A stretch of DNA of 64,000 bases from Brachypterus glaber (lineage: Eukaryota > Arthropoda > Insecta > Coleoptera > Kateretidae). The position numbers were made by a program, and so were the translations under genes. Location: contig OY294048.1 of NCBI GenBank assembly GCA_958510825.1, positions 27,865,026 through 27,929,025 of the forward strand, in the 5' to 3' direction. The stretch's first letter is position 1. Every line of letters starts with the position of its first letter. The notes under the pieces are model-generated. The model was not told the DNA's origin, did not search any database, and saw only the letters and a list, made by a program, of their open reading frames with translations. Positions 23,158 to 33,814 of this stretch are shown here, in pieces.

Positions 23158-23965
23158 TTTAAACATAATTTACAGAAGTATCTATAAAAATTTATGACTG
23201 ATAATTATTTAAAATTCAAAGTCTTTAGTCCATTAACCCATAATTATCTAATATTATACTTGGTTGGATATGGCCAATGGCGATTTCTCCCGTTAGATTA
23301 GACAGGGACAAAAGTTCTACCCAAAAAGGATAGAACACATACATACACTCCCACTTCCACCCAACCAAACAAATTCTGTATTTGTTCTTTGTTGAACAAA
23401 TACAATATTTACTTGGCCGGGCGAAAACTGTAACTATATTATTTTAATTAAAGAAATTACTGGCGCCATCTAAATTTCAGTAGAATTATCTTATTCTACA
23501 GATTCACATTAGCTATGTTCGTTCGTGCCGCTCAGTGCTACACTTTCCGGCCAACCAAATAAATACTGTATTTGTTGTATGAAAAACAAATACAGTATTT
23601 ATTTGGTTGGCTGGACAGTGTAGCACAAATGAGATAGAGATAGGGTAGACGTCTTTTGTTTTATAATTCTAGTTGTAGAGATCTCCATTGAATTATTTGG
23701 TTGTGAGACCCAGTTACATAATGTAACTTACGTTACACATGTTACTAGGATAAAACATATACAGGATAAATTTGTCAAATACCTGTGCTTTAAAAGTCTG
23801 ATTGATTATTCAAAAAATTGTTGGACCTTTTGAATTATTTTCCTTTACCTAGTTTAGGAAAGCGCCAAACATAATTTACAGAAGTATCTATAAAAATTCA
23901 TTACTATAATTATTTAAAATTCGAAGTCTTTAGTCCATAAACCCATAATTATCTAATATTATACT
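23158..23965 (+). repeat. Direct repeats of about 97 bp flanking two small hairpins
   Basis: A block AAACATAATTTACAGAAGT...CTAATATTATACT occurs at 23160-23262 and again at 23868-23965. Between them are two versions of a small MITE: 23343-23432 (diverged) and 23536-23625 (41-bp arms starting TGCTACACT, containing CCAACCAAATAAATACTG, with about three mismatches and an 8-base loop). The direct repeats may mark a segmental duplication or an older element's flanks. Confidence 0.55.
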
Positions 23966-24022
23966 ATCCTTTAAACCTTTCACATTTATGTGTACAATAA
24001 TAAAACAGTTTATTTTTGTCAA

Positions 24023-24389
24023 CAAAATATTTGGTTGGATATGGTCAATTGATACGATGATATTATGTTCAATGAACATTTATAAAGTACTAAACTTTTT
24101 GTAGACTGTCCTAATATCCTTTCATTGTTATTAATTTATGTTCCTCCTTTTAACTTAAGATGTTCAAAAACTTTAAATAACGCATATTACCGCACGAATT
24201 AAGGCATGCATTCCTCTATATGTAGAATGGTCAATATAGTACTATAAATGATGAGTGTGATATTTTTAGTTTTTCTCTAGTTAGATTTAAAAATAAAATA
24301 AAATGTATTCTGTGATATATTTTTTGTGTTATATATTGTGATTTTTGATTATGTACAAACAAATATTATTATTGTAAAAGGTTCTTCCA

Positions 24390-24420
<31 letters not shown>

Positions 24421-24570
24421 AATAAATTTTATTTCTGTCAAATAAACTATTTTGTTCCCATTAATAAATCATTTGAAATTAAAATATTTGTTTACATAAA
24501 CTAAATATTTATTTGACTTAAATAATATTTGTTACTACCAAATAATTTAATTGGCCATATCCAAATAAAT
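24023..24570. mobile_element. TIR element with ATTTGGTTGGATATGG ends
   Basis: The left end ATTTGGTTGGATATGGTCAATT (about 24026) faces an inverted AATTGGCCATATCCAAATAAAT near 24549-24570. A LINE 3' tail lies inside it. The left motif is also found at 23271, at the end of a direct repeat. Boundaries are approximate. Confidence 0.45.
24128..24421 (+). pseudogene. 5'-truncated LINE 3' end with (AAAT)n tail
   Basis: The plus strand reads YVPPFNLRCSKTLN-NAYYRTN, then a stop, then GMHSSICRMVN. This resembles the very C-terminus of CR1/Jockey-type reverse transcriptase proteins (pattern vP-x-NLR...x-RTN...-x-SxI-xRM-x-N). The sequence ends in about eight copies of AAAT (24391-24421), the tail type used by these elements. 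Only the last about 60 codons and the 3' UTR remain. Confidence 0.5.
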
Positions 24571-26143
24571 CCTTTTTATCAGTGTATAAGTATCTACAGT
24601 ATAAGCTCGATAATGTGAACATGCGTATATGTGAACTATTCGCTTTTGTGAACACAGAACTTTTTGTTCCATCAAGTTTATACATATTTTTATTTGTTTG
24701 AATAAATTTTGACAAAATAAAAAAAAATTAATTAGCTTTTCATACAAAGCCTGAATTATATTATATTTTCACCCCCACTAACTTGAACAACGCGTTAATT
24801 TGAGCAACCACAGTTTTTTTCTGTATAACTTTTTAAATACAAAAAAAAATAGGAGTTTATTTTTATTTAATTATTTTCTATAGAAAATGCATAATATGCA
24901 TAATATTATTCTTTTGCAAAAGTCACAAAAAGGACATACTTATTAGAAATACTGTGTAAAATATTCTCCAGCTTGAAAAACAATCTATTTTCAAAATAAC
25001 CCGATTATATATTTTTTCTTGTATTTTTTCCCTATTTTTTGGCATGATTGCTATTATTGAATAATGGATAATTCATAATTTCATCTTTTCACCCTTATGA
25101 TAAGAAATATGTTTTATTCTTTACCAGAAGAAGATGGGGGAAATTTTCACACTTTTCCTATAATACGTTTTAAATTGACAAATATAGATAAGCATACCTA
25201 TATTATATATGATATTAAGCAAATACATAGACCGAATTTTCCTAAAATAATCCATTTTTAAAATTTCCTCTAATTTTGCTTATTTGTTCTCAATTTTTGA
25301 TAAAATAAATACTCATGCCCAATATTATTACTTTTTATATTATTTGAAGAGAGAAAGCACTAGAATAGTATAATACGGTAGTTTATAATTTCCCAAAATC
25401 GCTATGAAACTTTGAAAATGTCTATCTGTCCTTCCTTTCGTCGGTCCTATGTCAAATTTTTTGTGGACACGATAATCCGAGAACCAAAAATTTGTACGAC
25501 TGGAAATATTCAGTCAAAATCAAGTTCTATTAGGGAAAGATCCCTACTTTCTTTGAAAATAATCCCCAAAAACAAAAAAATATTGGGGGTTAAACATTTT
25601 AAAAAAATGATAAAACATTCTAATTTTGTTTTCGAAAAAATAATATTTTTTATTTATTGTTTTTATTTTTGAAAAGAAAAAATTTATTGAAAAGAAAACA
25701 GGTGTTTTGAATCAAAAAGAAGTTTTTTTTTCTGACGCCAAAAACTCTTTTTGTTTGGAGATTAAAAACCGTTATTATCAAAATCAACCCCCGAGCCCTT
25801 TTCGAGAAAATTGGGTTGAAAGAGGCTCAAATGGGCCTAAATTTTGTTTTGTAGGGATTTCATAAAAACGTTTACCTCTACGAAAAAAACTGTTTTATTA
25901 TAATTGATAGATAAAGAATTTATATATCAAATGTTTTTTTAATGAGCTCGCTAGCTCAAACCCTTACCGTTTTATAGCTCCCACAAAGTTGCCCATTAAG
26001 ATAGCATATTCGTCACCCCAGTATTGGTTTGTCGTATCTCCAAAAATACCATTTTCGGGAAATTGAGTTTTAAAATGTTTTTCTAAATATCTTGTAAATC
26101 TTATGCTGGATCAGTTTCAACTCTTTTTCTTACATAGTTTAAT
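24571..26143. other. Non-coding; possible dispersed module near 25400-25510
   Basis: AT-rich. Around 25408-25510 a stretch TGTCCTTCC...GTGGACACGATAATCC resembles the 'cggacacgat' repeats common in insect genomes; the 86-codon frame over it (25412-25672) has no domain and is not called. Confidence 0.4.
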
Positions 26144-26332
26144 AAAAATGCTATCCAAAAATGTTTTTATTTAATAAATTAAAGGTTTCGTTTATTTTCT
26201 ATAAGAAAAACCAGATTGGAGATAAGACAAGATAAGATAAAAATGCTATCCATAAGTGTTTTTATTTAATAAATTAAAGGTTTCGTTTATTTTTTATAAG
26301 AACAACCAGATTGGAGATAAGACAATTTACTT
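26144..26332 (+). repeat. Head-to-tail duplication, period 95 bp
   Basis: ATGCTATCCAWAARTG...AGGTTTCGTTTATTTT...CAGATTGGAGATAAGACAA occurs twice in tandem, starting at 26148 and 26243, nearly identical. A third, partial block 'TTTGTCTTATCTCCAAAAA' lies inverted near 26349. Confidence 0.7.
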
Positions 26333-26744
26333 TTTTTTTTCAGTATTAGTTTGTCTTATCTCCAAAAAGAAACTAAAAAACTAATTAATTAGGATCATAA
26401 TGACATGATTTTATATTTGGAAGGATTGCAGAAGGATTATTAATGTTTGAACATAATTTTAATATTTACTTAAAGAAGTACAGAAATATCTAAAACTAAA
26501 AAAAAAGGTTATGTGTAGGATTTTTTTCTAAATCATTAAAAATCAATATAAAAGTATAATTAAACCAAGTTTACTTACATTTATGTACAAGGAGTTGTTA
26601 AATTAGTATGATTCATTAATTAATTAAAGTTTTTTAAATATATTTACGCAAAAATTAGGTTGTAAATCTGAGAAATTGTCGCATCTCTATAAAAACTCAA
26701 AATAATGGCTCAAGTTGCACATCAATGATGTGATAATGTTTAAA

Positions 26745-27030
26745 AGGTACTTCCCTTGTCAAAAAAACTCCCAAATCTTGAGTTTTTACACTTAAGTTCA
26801 GTGTCCAAAGAAACACTCAATTAAGTATAATTTCGTATTCTCAATTTGAGAGTACTCCCAACTTAATTACTCTCAACTTAAGAGTACTCCCAACTTGAGA
26901 GTAACTCTCACTTTGGGTGTTACACTCTACTTAGGTGTAACACTTAATTTAAGTGTAACACTCAAATAAATCTAAACTCTCAAAATTAAAGCCACACCCA
27001 AATTATATTATGCTCAAATGTTTAGATTTA
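26745..27030. repeat. Array of self-complementary ACTCTCAACTTRAGAGT motifs
   Basis: Variants of CTCAACTTAAGAGT / CTCAATTTGAGAGT / GTTACACTTAATTTAAGTGT are repeated about ten times within 250 bp, each a short palindrome. It has the look of an element core built from one reiterated inverted unit, like the elements at 33.2 and 52 kb, but the ends are not obvious. Confidence 0.5.
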
Positions 27031-27434
27031 TTTAAGGGAAAACTCTAATAACCTGAAAGTGTTATTTATTAATGAATATCGTTATTTTAAGATGAAAATC
27101 ATGTTAATTTTCACTCTTTTTTTGGAATGAAAGAAAAACACAATAAATCTTTAAAACGGCTCCTTTTAATAATTATTTCAGTTGAATAATCTTTACTTGC
27201 TCACGTGAGCTGAATTTTTACATTTGTTGGTTACCATGATTTTTAAAGTTTTAAAGTTGATTGCAATTTTTGTATTGACTCCTCATCTTTAAAATATTTC
27301 GTTCCATGATCTATAAAACAAAGTATCAATATTAATGGACAAATTACAAAGTTTCTTATTTATTTATTCAAAAAAAACTCACACAGGTTTCCCCAATTAC
27401 AGAGTTTGTTATGTTAAGTAAATTAATAACAATA

Positions 27435-30343
27435 TCAGTGATCATTGCCAGCAGGTGCAGCAAAAAAGTTTTTTATTTTGCAAATAGAAGTATTTAAAAT
27501 ATCGACCCTAGAGCAAATACTATTATAGTAATTGCACATAAGAATCACAGGTGAAAACAGATAAACATTAGTTCTGGACGTTCTAACATAAAAAAATGGA
27601 GAGATTCTAGCAGAAATTCTGGGCACGTTTATTTGCAATAAGTTTAATAGCTCTATACAGACAATCTTATTATTGATCAATTTATACAAAAATATAATTG
27701 ATGCTTGTTGACGTCTTACAGATAACGATTGAAACGAGAAATCATTTAGCAAATTCACATTAGGTATCCCTCTAGCTGGATACTCACCATATTTCCTATG
27801 ATACAGATATTTGAGGTAACGTCTTTGAACGTTTTCTAAAGCAGTAATAAGAACAGCATAATTAGGGCACCAAACTACCGAACAATATTCCAAATGTGAT
27901 CTGACATAGGACATATAGAGCAAATTAACAGTTTTAATGCTAAAACATTTAGTATTCCTAATAATAAACCCAAGTGATTTGTAAGCTTTGGATACAATGT
28001 TGTTTATGTGTGGATGAAAAGATAATTTTTTGTCAAAAGTGACACCGAGATCCTTGATGGTATCAGGTCTGTCCAAACTGTGCCCATCGATCGTGTAGTC
28101 AAAAGTGATGACATTTAATTTTGTAGTAAAACTGAATATGTGACATTTATCAGCATTTAAGGGTAACTTGTGTCCATTGCACCATTTAACTACAGTATCT
28201 AAGATATCTTGTAGTTGAATACAATCATTTAAACTTTGGATTATCTTATATAACTTCATATCGTCTGCGAAAAGAAGACCATATACATTAATCAGGATCA
28301 TTATTAGATCATTAATAAAAATGATAAATAACAGTGGACCCATAATGGATCCTTGCGGAACACCCGACGTTGCAATGTATATGAAGGATTTTATACCATT
28401 GCACTCAACATATTGCATTCTGTTATATAAATAAGTAATCATTAGACATAAGAGAGGAATTGAAAAACCGAATATGTCGAGCATCATGATAAGAATTCTG
28501 TGGTCTAGTCTTTCGAAAGCCTTAGAGAAGTCAGTGTATATACAATCAGCTTGAAGAAAATTGTCTATACACCCAGATAGAAACTGAGTGAAACAGGCAA
28601 GATTGCTAGAAGTGGACCTACCTTCCATAAATCCATGCTGGCTCGGATGTATGAGATGTTTAACATGGGAATATATATTTTTATGTAGTAGAATTTCATA
28701 CACCTTAGAGAAGTTGTTTATTATAGCTATAGGTCGGTAATTACGAATATCGGATCTGTTTCCTTTTTTAAAAACTGGAGAAACCTTTGATATTTTCCAA
28801 AAGCAGGAAAAACGCACGTTTTAAGTGATAGATTAAAAAGGAGAGCTAAAGGTTTGGAAAATATACAAGCACAATCTTTAACTAAAAAAGAAGGAATACC
28901 ATCAGGGCCCATGGTAAGCTTAGGCTTTAATTTTTTTGTAGCCTCACACACCTCGGTTTCGGAAAAGCTTTTAATTGTAAGTAAGTTTTGATTGCTGATT
29001 TGTTGAATAAAGTCCGAATTAGGGTCATCAGGTATGGTATAAGACTCTTGAAATAATGTTGCAAATAAATTTAAAATATCGGGCAGAGAGTTAACGACAT
29101 TACCATCGAAGTTCATTTCAGAAGGAATACCATAGGAAGATTTCTTTTGATTAATGTAAGACCAAAATTTTTTAGGATCAGAGGTGATATCGTTGTCCAT
29201 GTTTTTAATGTACGTATTATACGCATTAGATATGTCTCTTTTTTAAGAAGCTCTTAATTCCTTAAACTGATTAAGGAATTCTGAATTATTACTCTTTTTA
29301 TATTTTTTCCAAGCATTTGTTTTATCTCTGATTTTTTTTATGATGGAAGAAGAAAACCATGAAGGATACACCCGCTTAGATCTTGGTTTATTCTTAGGAA
29401 CTAGTCTAATAAAGATTTCATTAAGTATTGAATAAAATTTATCACAAGCCTTCTCTACGCAGGTGTAATTATCCAAAACAGTCCAGTCAACATTGCAAAG
29501 TTCTTCATACAATAGGTTTAGGTTTGCTCTTCTAAAATTAAAAGAATCAATCTTGGGAGAGCCTTTAATGGCATGTTTCTTAAAATAGGGAAATTTAATG
29601 AAAAGTGCGGGATGATAGCTATCCTCACGAGTAATAATATCGTGAGCCCTTTCAACAGTAAGATTAAAATTTGATAGGACAAGGTCTAACAGTCGATTAC
29701 TACAATTAGTTATGTTATTTAACTGCTTAAGATCAAAAAATTGCAAGAAATTATTTAATACAGTAGTACGTCCACTAACAGTTTTATTTAGTATATAATT
29801 ATAGTATTCCGGAATATTAAAATCACCGACTATAACAACATTATTGTCATATAACTCATTAAGGGTGGTAATGTACTCAAAAAAATCTTCGTACAACTTA
29901 GCTGGTTGACTATCGGGTATGTAAGCAACTAATAAAATTAGGTAAGTATGTGCAATTTTAATTTTAAGTACGAGCGCATCCACCAGAGGGCTATATAAAC
30001 TATCACTGAGAACAAGTCTAGTGGTATCAAAGCAACTCTTAATAGCAATAAGCGCGCCCCCACCTCTGTTCGCATCAACAAGATCAAATTTTCGATCACT
30101 TCTAAAGACTGTGTATGTATTTGGACAGACCTCCCCATCAAGAACCGAGTCACTTAGCCAAGATTCTGAAAAACAAATACAGTCGAAATTGCACGCAAGA
30201 ATTGATTGATTTATTTCATTCAGTTTAGAATTCAAACCGCGAACATTCTGATAATAAATTGAAAAGTTATCATTAATTGCACTGCGCACACTCTTGGCCT
30301 GAGTAACAGTGGGAGTATGGTTTGGAGAGGGGACCGATAATTG
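27435..30343 (-). pseudogene. LINE ORF2: AP endonuclease + reverse transcriptase, two lesions
   Basis: The endonuclease part (from 30343) shows YYQNVRGLN, FSESWL, GGGALIAIKS, GDFNIP, LDLVLSN and DSYHPAL, the conserved blocks of the APE-type endonuclease that nicks the target. The reverse transcriptase shows GPDGIPSFLVK, VFKKGN...NYRPIAI, FSKAFERLDH, SGVPQGSIMGPLLFIIF and LLFADDMKLY with the catalytic FADD. No RNase H follows; the frame ends ...FFAAPAGNDH and a stop at 27435. Lesions: an in-frame TAA at 29245-29243, and a 1-base loss in a four-base run at 28799-28802 that shifts the frame in the block before 'WKISKVSPVF'. There is no ATG between ORF1's TAG and the endonuclease motif; the first non-ATG candidate is GTG at 30289. 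Confidence 0.85.
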
Positions 30344-30346
30344 CTA
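30338..30346 (-). promoter_or_regulatory. UAG-CAA-UUA: candidate stop-codon readthrough site
   Basis: The nine bases after ORF1's last sense codon (GAC) are TAG CAA TTA on the minus strand. UAG-CAR-YYA is the established type-I readthrough context, first described for tobamoviruses. ORF2 continues in the same frame with no stop and no ATG for at least 30 codons, until after the conserved YYQNVRGLN endonuclease motif. The motif and frame are seen; use in this element is inferred. Confidence 0.5.
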
Positions 30347-30708
30347 GTCAGCAGACAAGAATTCAGATCGCATTTTGTTGCATAGACTAACATACACCGG
30401 GCACTTCGAGTCCCATACAGCGTGTTCAATGTTAAAATTAGTATTAAAATTTTTATTATGAGTGATACAATTACTGCATGAATACATATTTACTTGACAT
30501 TCTTTCACACTGTGATTCTTACCGCAACATGGACATGAAACTTCCTTAGTGCACCTGCTAGAAAGATGGTTAAATTCGTTGCATTTAAAACAACGACGCA
30601 TTTCAAACGCATCATAAACAATGCAGTGATCATAACCTATAAAAACATAACCCAATTTTACAAGATTGGAATAAGAGATTCTATCAACTTCGATGACTGC
30701 CTGAAATG
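30344..30708 (-). CDS. LINE ORF1 protein (gag-like), C-terminal part
   Basis: About 120 residues are readable downstream of the assembly gap. They contain CCHC zinc knuckles CFKCNEFNHLSSRC (C-x2-C-x4-H-x4-C) and CPCCGKNHSVKEC (C-x2-C-x3-H-x4-C), then a third cysteine/histidine group CSNC...H...CP. This is typical of ORF1 proteins of Jockey/CR1-group elements, which coat the element RNA and assist integration. Upstream in the frame FQAVIEVDRISYSNLVKLG resembles the end of an RNA-binding fold. The frame ends at TAG (30346-30344), followed by CAA TTA in the same frame as ORF2. The N-terminus lies in the gap; the codons read beyond the N run look like flanking DNA. Confidence 0.8.
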
Positions 30709-30908
30709 NNNNNNNNNNNNNNNNNNNNNNNNNNNNNNNNNNNNNNNNNNNNNNNNNNNNNNNNNNNNNNNNNNNNNNNNNNNNNNNNNNNNNNNNNNNN
30801 NNNNNNNNNNNNNNNNNNNNNNNNNNNNNNNNNNNNNNNNNNNNNNNNNNNNNNNNNNNNNNNNNNNNNNNNNNNNNNNNNNNNNNNNNNNNNNNNNNNN
30901 NNNNNNNN
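30709..30908. other. Assembly gap, 200 N
   Basis: Exactly 200 N, so probably a placeholder of arbitrary or estimated length. It removes the N-terminal part of ORF1 and the 5' end of the LINE. Bases 30909-31249 beyond it are AT-rich; 31020-31110 hold a repeat also found at 42750-42850 (CAGCGTCCAAAAATAC and TTATAAAAAACTAAC). Confidence 0.95.
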
Positions 30909-31249
30909 TTTAGCAATATTTGAATAAAAAAAGTTTTTCTGAAATATTGCGGATTTTTGTTTTGACCTTGAATGCATACAAAAAAAACCCAATGTGAGCT
31001 AATTTTGAGGGTCAAGAATTTTTTTCATTGCCATATTAAATTCAGCGTCCAAAAATACGTAGTTTGGTTTATAAAAAACTAACTTTTTTTTTGTGGTCCT
31101 GTGTATTTTTTACTTATATCAAGAAATATTAAGAACACTTCACAAATACAATAAAAAATTAAATAGATCACAACCCCTCTTAACTTTTGAACGAGTTGGA
31201 CATCGACTTCAAATTTGGACACCTATATAATATAACTTCAACCTTTTTT

Positions 31250-31650
31250 GGCATATACAGGATGTCTAAAAATGCGTCGTAAGGGAGCTAAGCCCCTTGG
31301 AAAGTGGCTAAAAAATTCGGTTTTTATTTAATAGTTTAGGAACGCTTTGAGATATAGCAAAGAGGTTTTGCACGGGAACTAATATTAATAAGGCCCATCT
31401 TCGTATGTTATTTTCATGTACTTATTTAAACCAGGTGTGTGTAAAACGGGGGGGCCTTATTAGTTTTTTATCCCAACTTTTTTCTGTGCAAATTTTTTTT
31501 ATTTTTGGAATATGATTCCTCAGGTCAAAATATATAAAAAAAGGTACTCCTGATCTAATACTGTAGGATAAACCGTTTTCGAGAAAAAATCATTTGAAGG
31601 TGAAATTTCTCGGATCGAGGACGAAAAATTAAGTACTAATATGTTTAAGA
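31250..31650 (+). mobile_element. Uninterrupted copy of the repeat that FB2 entered
   Basis: Starts TATACAGGATGTCTAAAAATGC and runs through AAGGCCCATCTTCGTATG, GGCCTTATTAGTTTTTTATCCC and CTCGGATCGAGGACGAAAAATTA. In reverse complement it matches 15670-16027 joined to 18503-18757. It therefore gives the pre-insertion state of the FB2 site. Related sequence is also within the 6.7-8.2 kb palindrome. Confidence 0.65.
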
Positions 31651-31699
31651 TTTCAAGATATTTATGGAAATAAACAAAATTAGAAAGTATTGAATTCCT

Positions 31700-32115
31700 G
31701 TGTTACGGGCCTTTTGCTATTCGAATTATTTTAGGTAGGCCATTTACCATAAAATCAAATAGGCCCCTTTGTACGGTCCATTTAACAAAAAAAAGGGCCT
31801 TTTTAATTACTTTTTATGCGTACCTTAGTTATAAAATCAATAGGGCCCATTTAATTATTTTTTTACGGACCCTTTGATAGATCTTTGATTTTCTATAGAA
31901 AATCAAAGCAGGCCGTTTTTATTTATTATTTACAGTCTCTTTTTAAAAAATTAAAACGGGTCCTTAAATTGTTGGGCGGGCCATTTACTTAAAATTAAAG
32001 GGGTTCCTTCTGAATCGTTTTTTATGCAGGCGATTGTGTATAAAAACAAAGCGAGATCTTTTAATTTCATTTCATTAGGGCCCTTTTTTATAAAATCAAA
32101 CCAGATTCTAATTCT
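31700..32115. repeat. Degenerate minisatellite of GGGCC/TTTAATT units
   Basis: About eight loose repeats combine RGGCCCNTTT with an AT-rich spacer such as TAAAATCAAA or TTTTTATGCG, with spacing near 40-60 bp. No frame is maintained. Confidence 0.5.
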
Positions 32116-32159
32116 AATTCCTTTTTAATGCGCATCCTATGCTAAAAAATCATCACACT

Positions 32160-32835
32160 GGTCAGGCTCAGGCTAAAGTAGGGTAAAATCGCCCTAAAAT
32201 GGGGTTAAACCACCACAGATGAAAAAACGACAAATAAACTTAGGCAGAGATTTTCTTGAAAACCGAAAAAGATAATAAAGTTCTGCAAAAACCACCTTAA
32301 ATAGGACAACAATATCTGTAAAGAGTAGCTAAAAATAAAATCCACCCCTCAACCCCCTTCCCCAAATTAATCCTAACTTTATCTTTTTAAATAGCACTCC
32401 TATATTTTTATGGTTGTTTTAGATAGACCTTGAGCTTGTGAATATAATGGTTAGTTATATTTGCTATTTTTAAGTTTTAAAAGTGGTAAAAAATATTTTA
32501 AAAACAACCCCCTGATTAAAACTATATTTGGCAACGGTTTTCCTGAAAACTAAAAGAGATAATTAATTTCTGCAAAAACCAGTTTAAATAATATACCTAA
32601 CAAAATCTATAAATAGTCTCCCAAAATTAAATCCACCCCTACACCCACTCCCATAACTTACCTCCAACTTTATTTTTTCAAATATCTATTTTTGAGTTTT
32701 AGATGTGGTAAAAAGTTTAAACACAACCCCCGGATTCCATCTATATTTATTTATCATATTTTCATCTAAGGGGTGGTGTAACCCTATTTTAGGGTGATTT
32801 TACCCTACTTTAGGGTAGTCTGAGTCCCGGGACTC
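32160..32835. mobile_element. Foldback element with internal direct repeats
   Basis: The ends are inverted: CTAAAGTAGGGTAAAATCGCCC...ACCACAGATGAAAA (32172-32225) against TTTTCATCTAAGGGGTGGTGTAACCC...CTACTTTAGG (32759-32817). Between them are two direct copies of a unit of about 240-290 bp with GAAAACNRAAAAGATAATWAA, TCTGCAAAAACC and CCACCCCT-CCC blocks. The unit is related to the modules around 59.2 and 59.5 kb, so the two loci share a repeat family. Confidence 0.6.
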
Positions 32836-33170
32836 GGTACTATTTCTAACAATTTTGTATACCTATTTATTGTCATAATATGTCAGGAACGGTTTTATCA
32901 TATTTTAGGGTTTTTTTGACCCTAGCACAAAATTTTGAGGGTATATGCGCTATTCTGAGGTCGGATTCGTTTTTAGCATAAAAAAATACGCCACCATAGT
33001 CACGATATCATGTTACGACCTATTCTTTTTGTGGGATTCGTTAAAATATAAAGTTAAAGATATTAAAAAATTAATATGAAAAAAATAATGAAAAACAAAA
33101 AATAAAAAATTCACCGTCGAATAAGCAATTTCAATAGCTTTAATTTTTACTTTTGGTCCCCACATGAACC

Positions 33171-33300
33171 CACACAAAAAAAGGATTCTTTGAACCAAAA
33201 ATGTTCTTGAATAAAGGTTTTTGAATGAATAGCACGGGTTTTTGAATGAATCATTCAAAGACATTAACTTAGGTTCAAAGAATCCTTTTTTTCTGTGCAC
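33171..33300. mobile_element. 130-bp MITE, ends CACARAAAAAAAGGATTCTT
   Basis: Inverted ends of about 26 bp: CACACAAAAAAAGGATTCTT-TGAACC on the left and its near-complement ending CTGTG on the right. The core contains further TTGAATGAATCATTCAA-type self-complementary units. The outer edge is the same as in the 51.9-53.0 kb element although the core motif differs. Bases 33301-33719 hold nothing recognised. Confidence 0.65.
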
Positions 33301-33814
33301 ACTTCGTTTTGGGGTTTAAAAGTATAAATTACACTGCTCTACACTCAAAAATTTGCCGACGCCATTTGGCCTATTTGATGAGCTGTTTTCGAAACCTTAC
33401 TTCGTTTTTCTCGATCAGCTCGTTTTATATAGCGCACACTGGAGTTTTTTGCCTATAGTTGTAGTAAAAAAATAAGCTCTAATTTATTTATTTTTTTGCA
33501 GTGGATTGGTTCTCTATCAATGGGGCTCTAAGCCAAAAAAAAAGCGGATTTAAAATATCTTTATTCGTTTGTTTTTTATAGGCTTCTAAATTAAAAAACT
33601 GAGAATTTTTCGCTGTATTTTCATGAAAATTTTATATAAATAACAAGCCGTGAAGATATCACGGTTCGTACCTAGATGGAAAAGTCAGAAGTCGAGTTCA
33701 CAACGTTTATTGACATATTCTATTTATTTAGTTTAGTTTAGTTGTTTCAATGCGGGGTTCATAGCCCTCAACACCTGGTCCCTAGGGACCTTTGTGTTTA
33801 CCGCACAGACCTCC

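Larger units (their letters stand above)
27356..30708 (-). mobile_element. CR1/Jockey-group non-LTR retrotransposon, 5' part lost in the gap
   Basis: Order on the minus strand: ORF1 C-terminus with zinc knuckles (30708-30344), ORF2 endonuclease and reverse transcriptase (30343-27435), then a short 3' UTR and an (AAAT)3 tail with AATAAA at 27357-27369. The 5' end is not visible because 200 N follow at 30709; sequence beyond the gap no longer reads as ORF1. No RNase H domain is present, as expected for this group. The LINE has few lesions (one in-frame TAA and one 1-base loss in ORF2), so it inserted fairly recently. No target-site duplication could be identified. Confidence 0.85.

Noticed and set aside
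25412..25672. 86-codon frame
   Set aside because: Lies in a dispersed non-coding repeat and an A-rich stretch; no domain.
26745..27030. Possible CRISPR-like array because of regular short repeats
   Set aside because: Repeats are self-complementary variants without unique spacers of constant length, and the genome is eukaryotic.
29243..29245. The TAA between endonuclease and RT as a natural ORF boundary
   Set aside because: The frame is the same on both sides, the reading continues as the usual linker, and the context is not a readthrough signal; it is better explained as a nonsense mutation.
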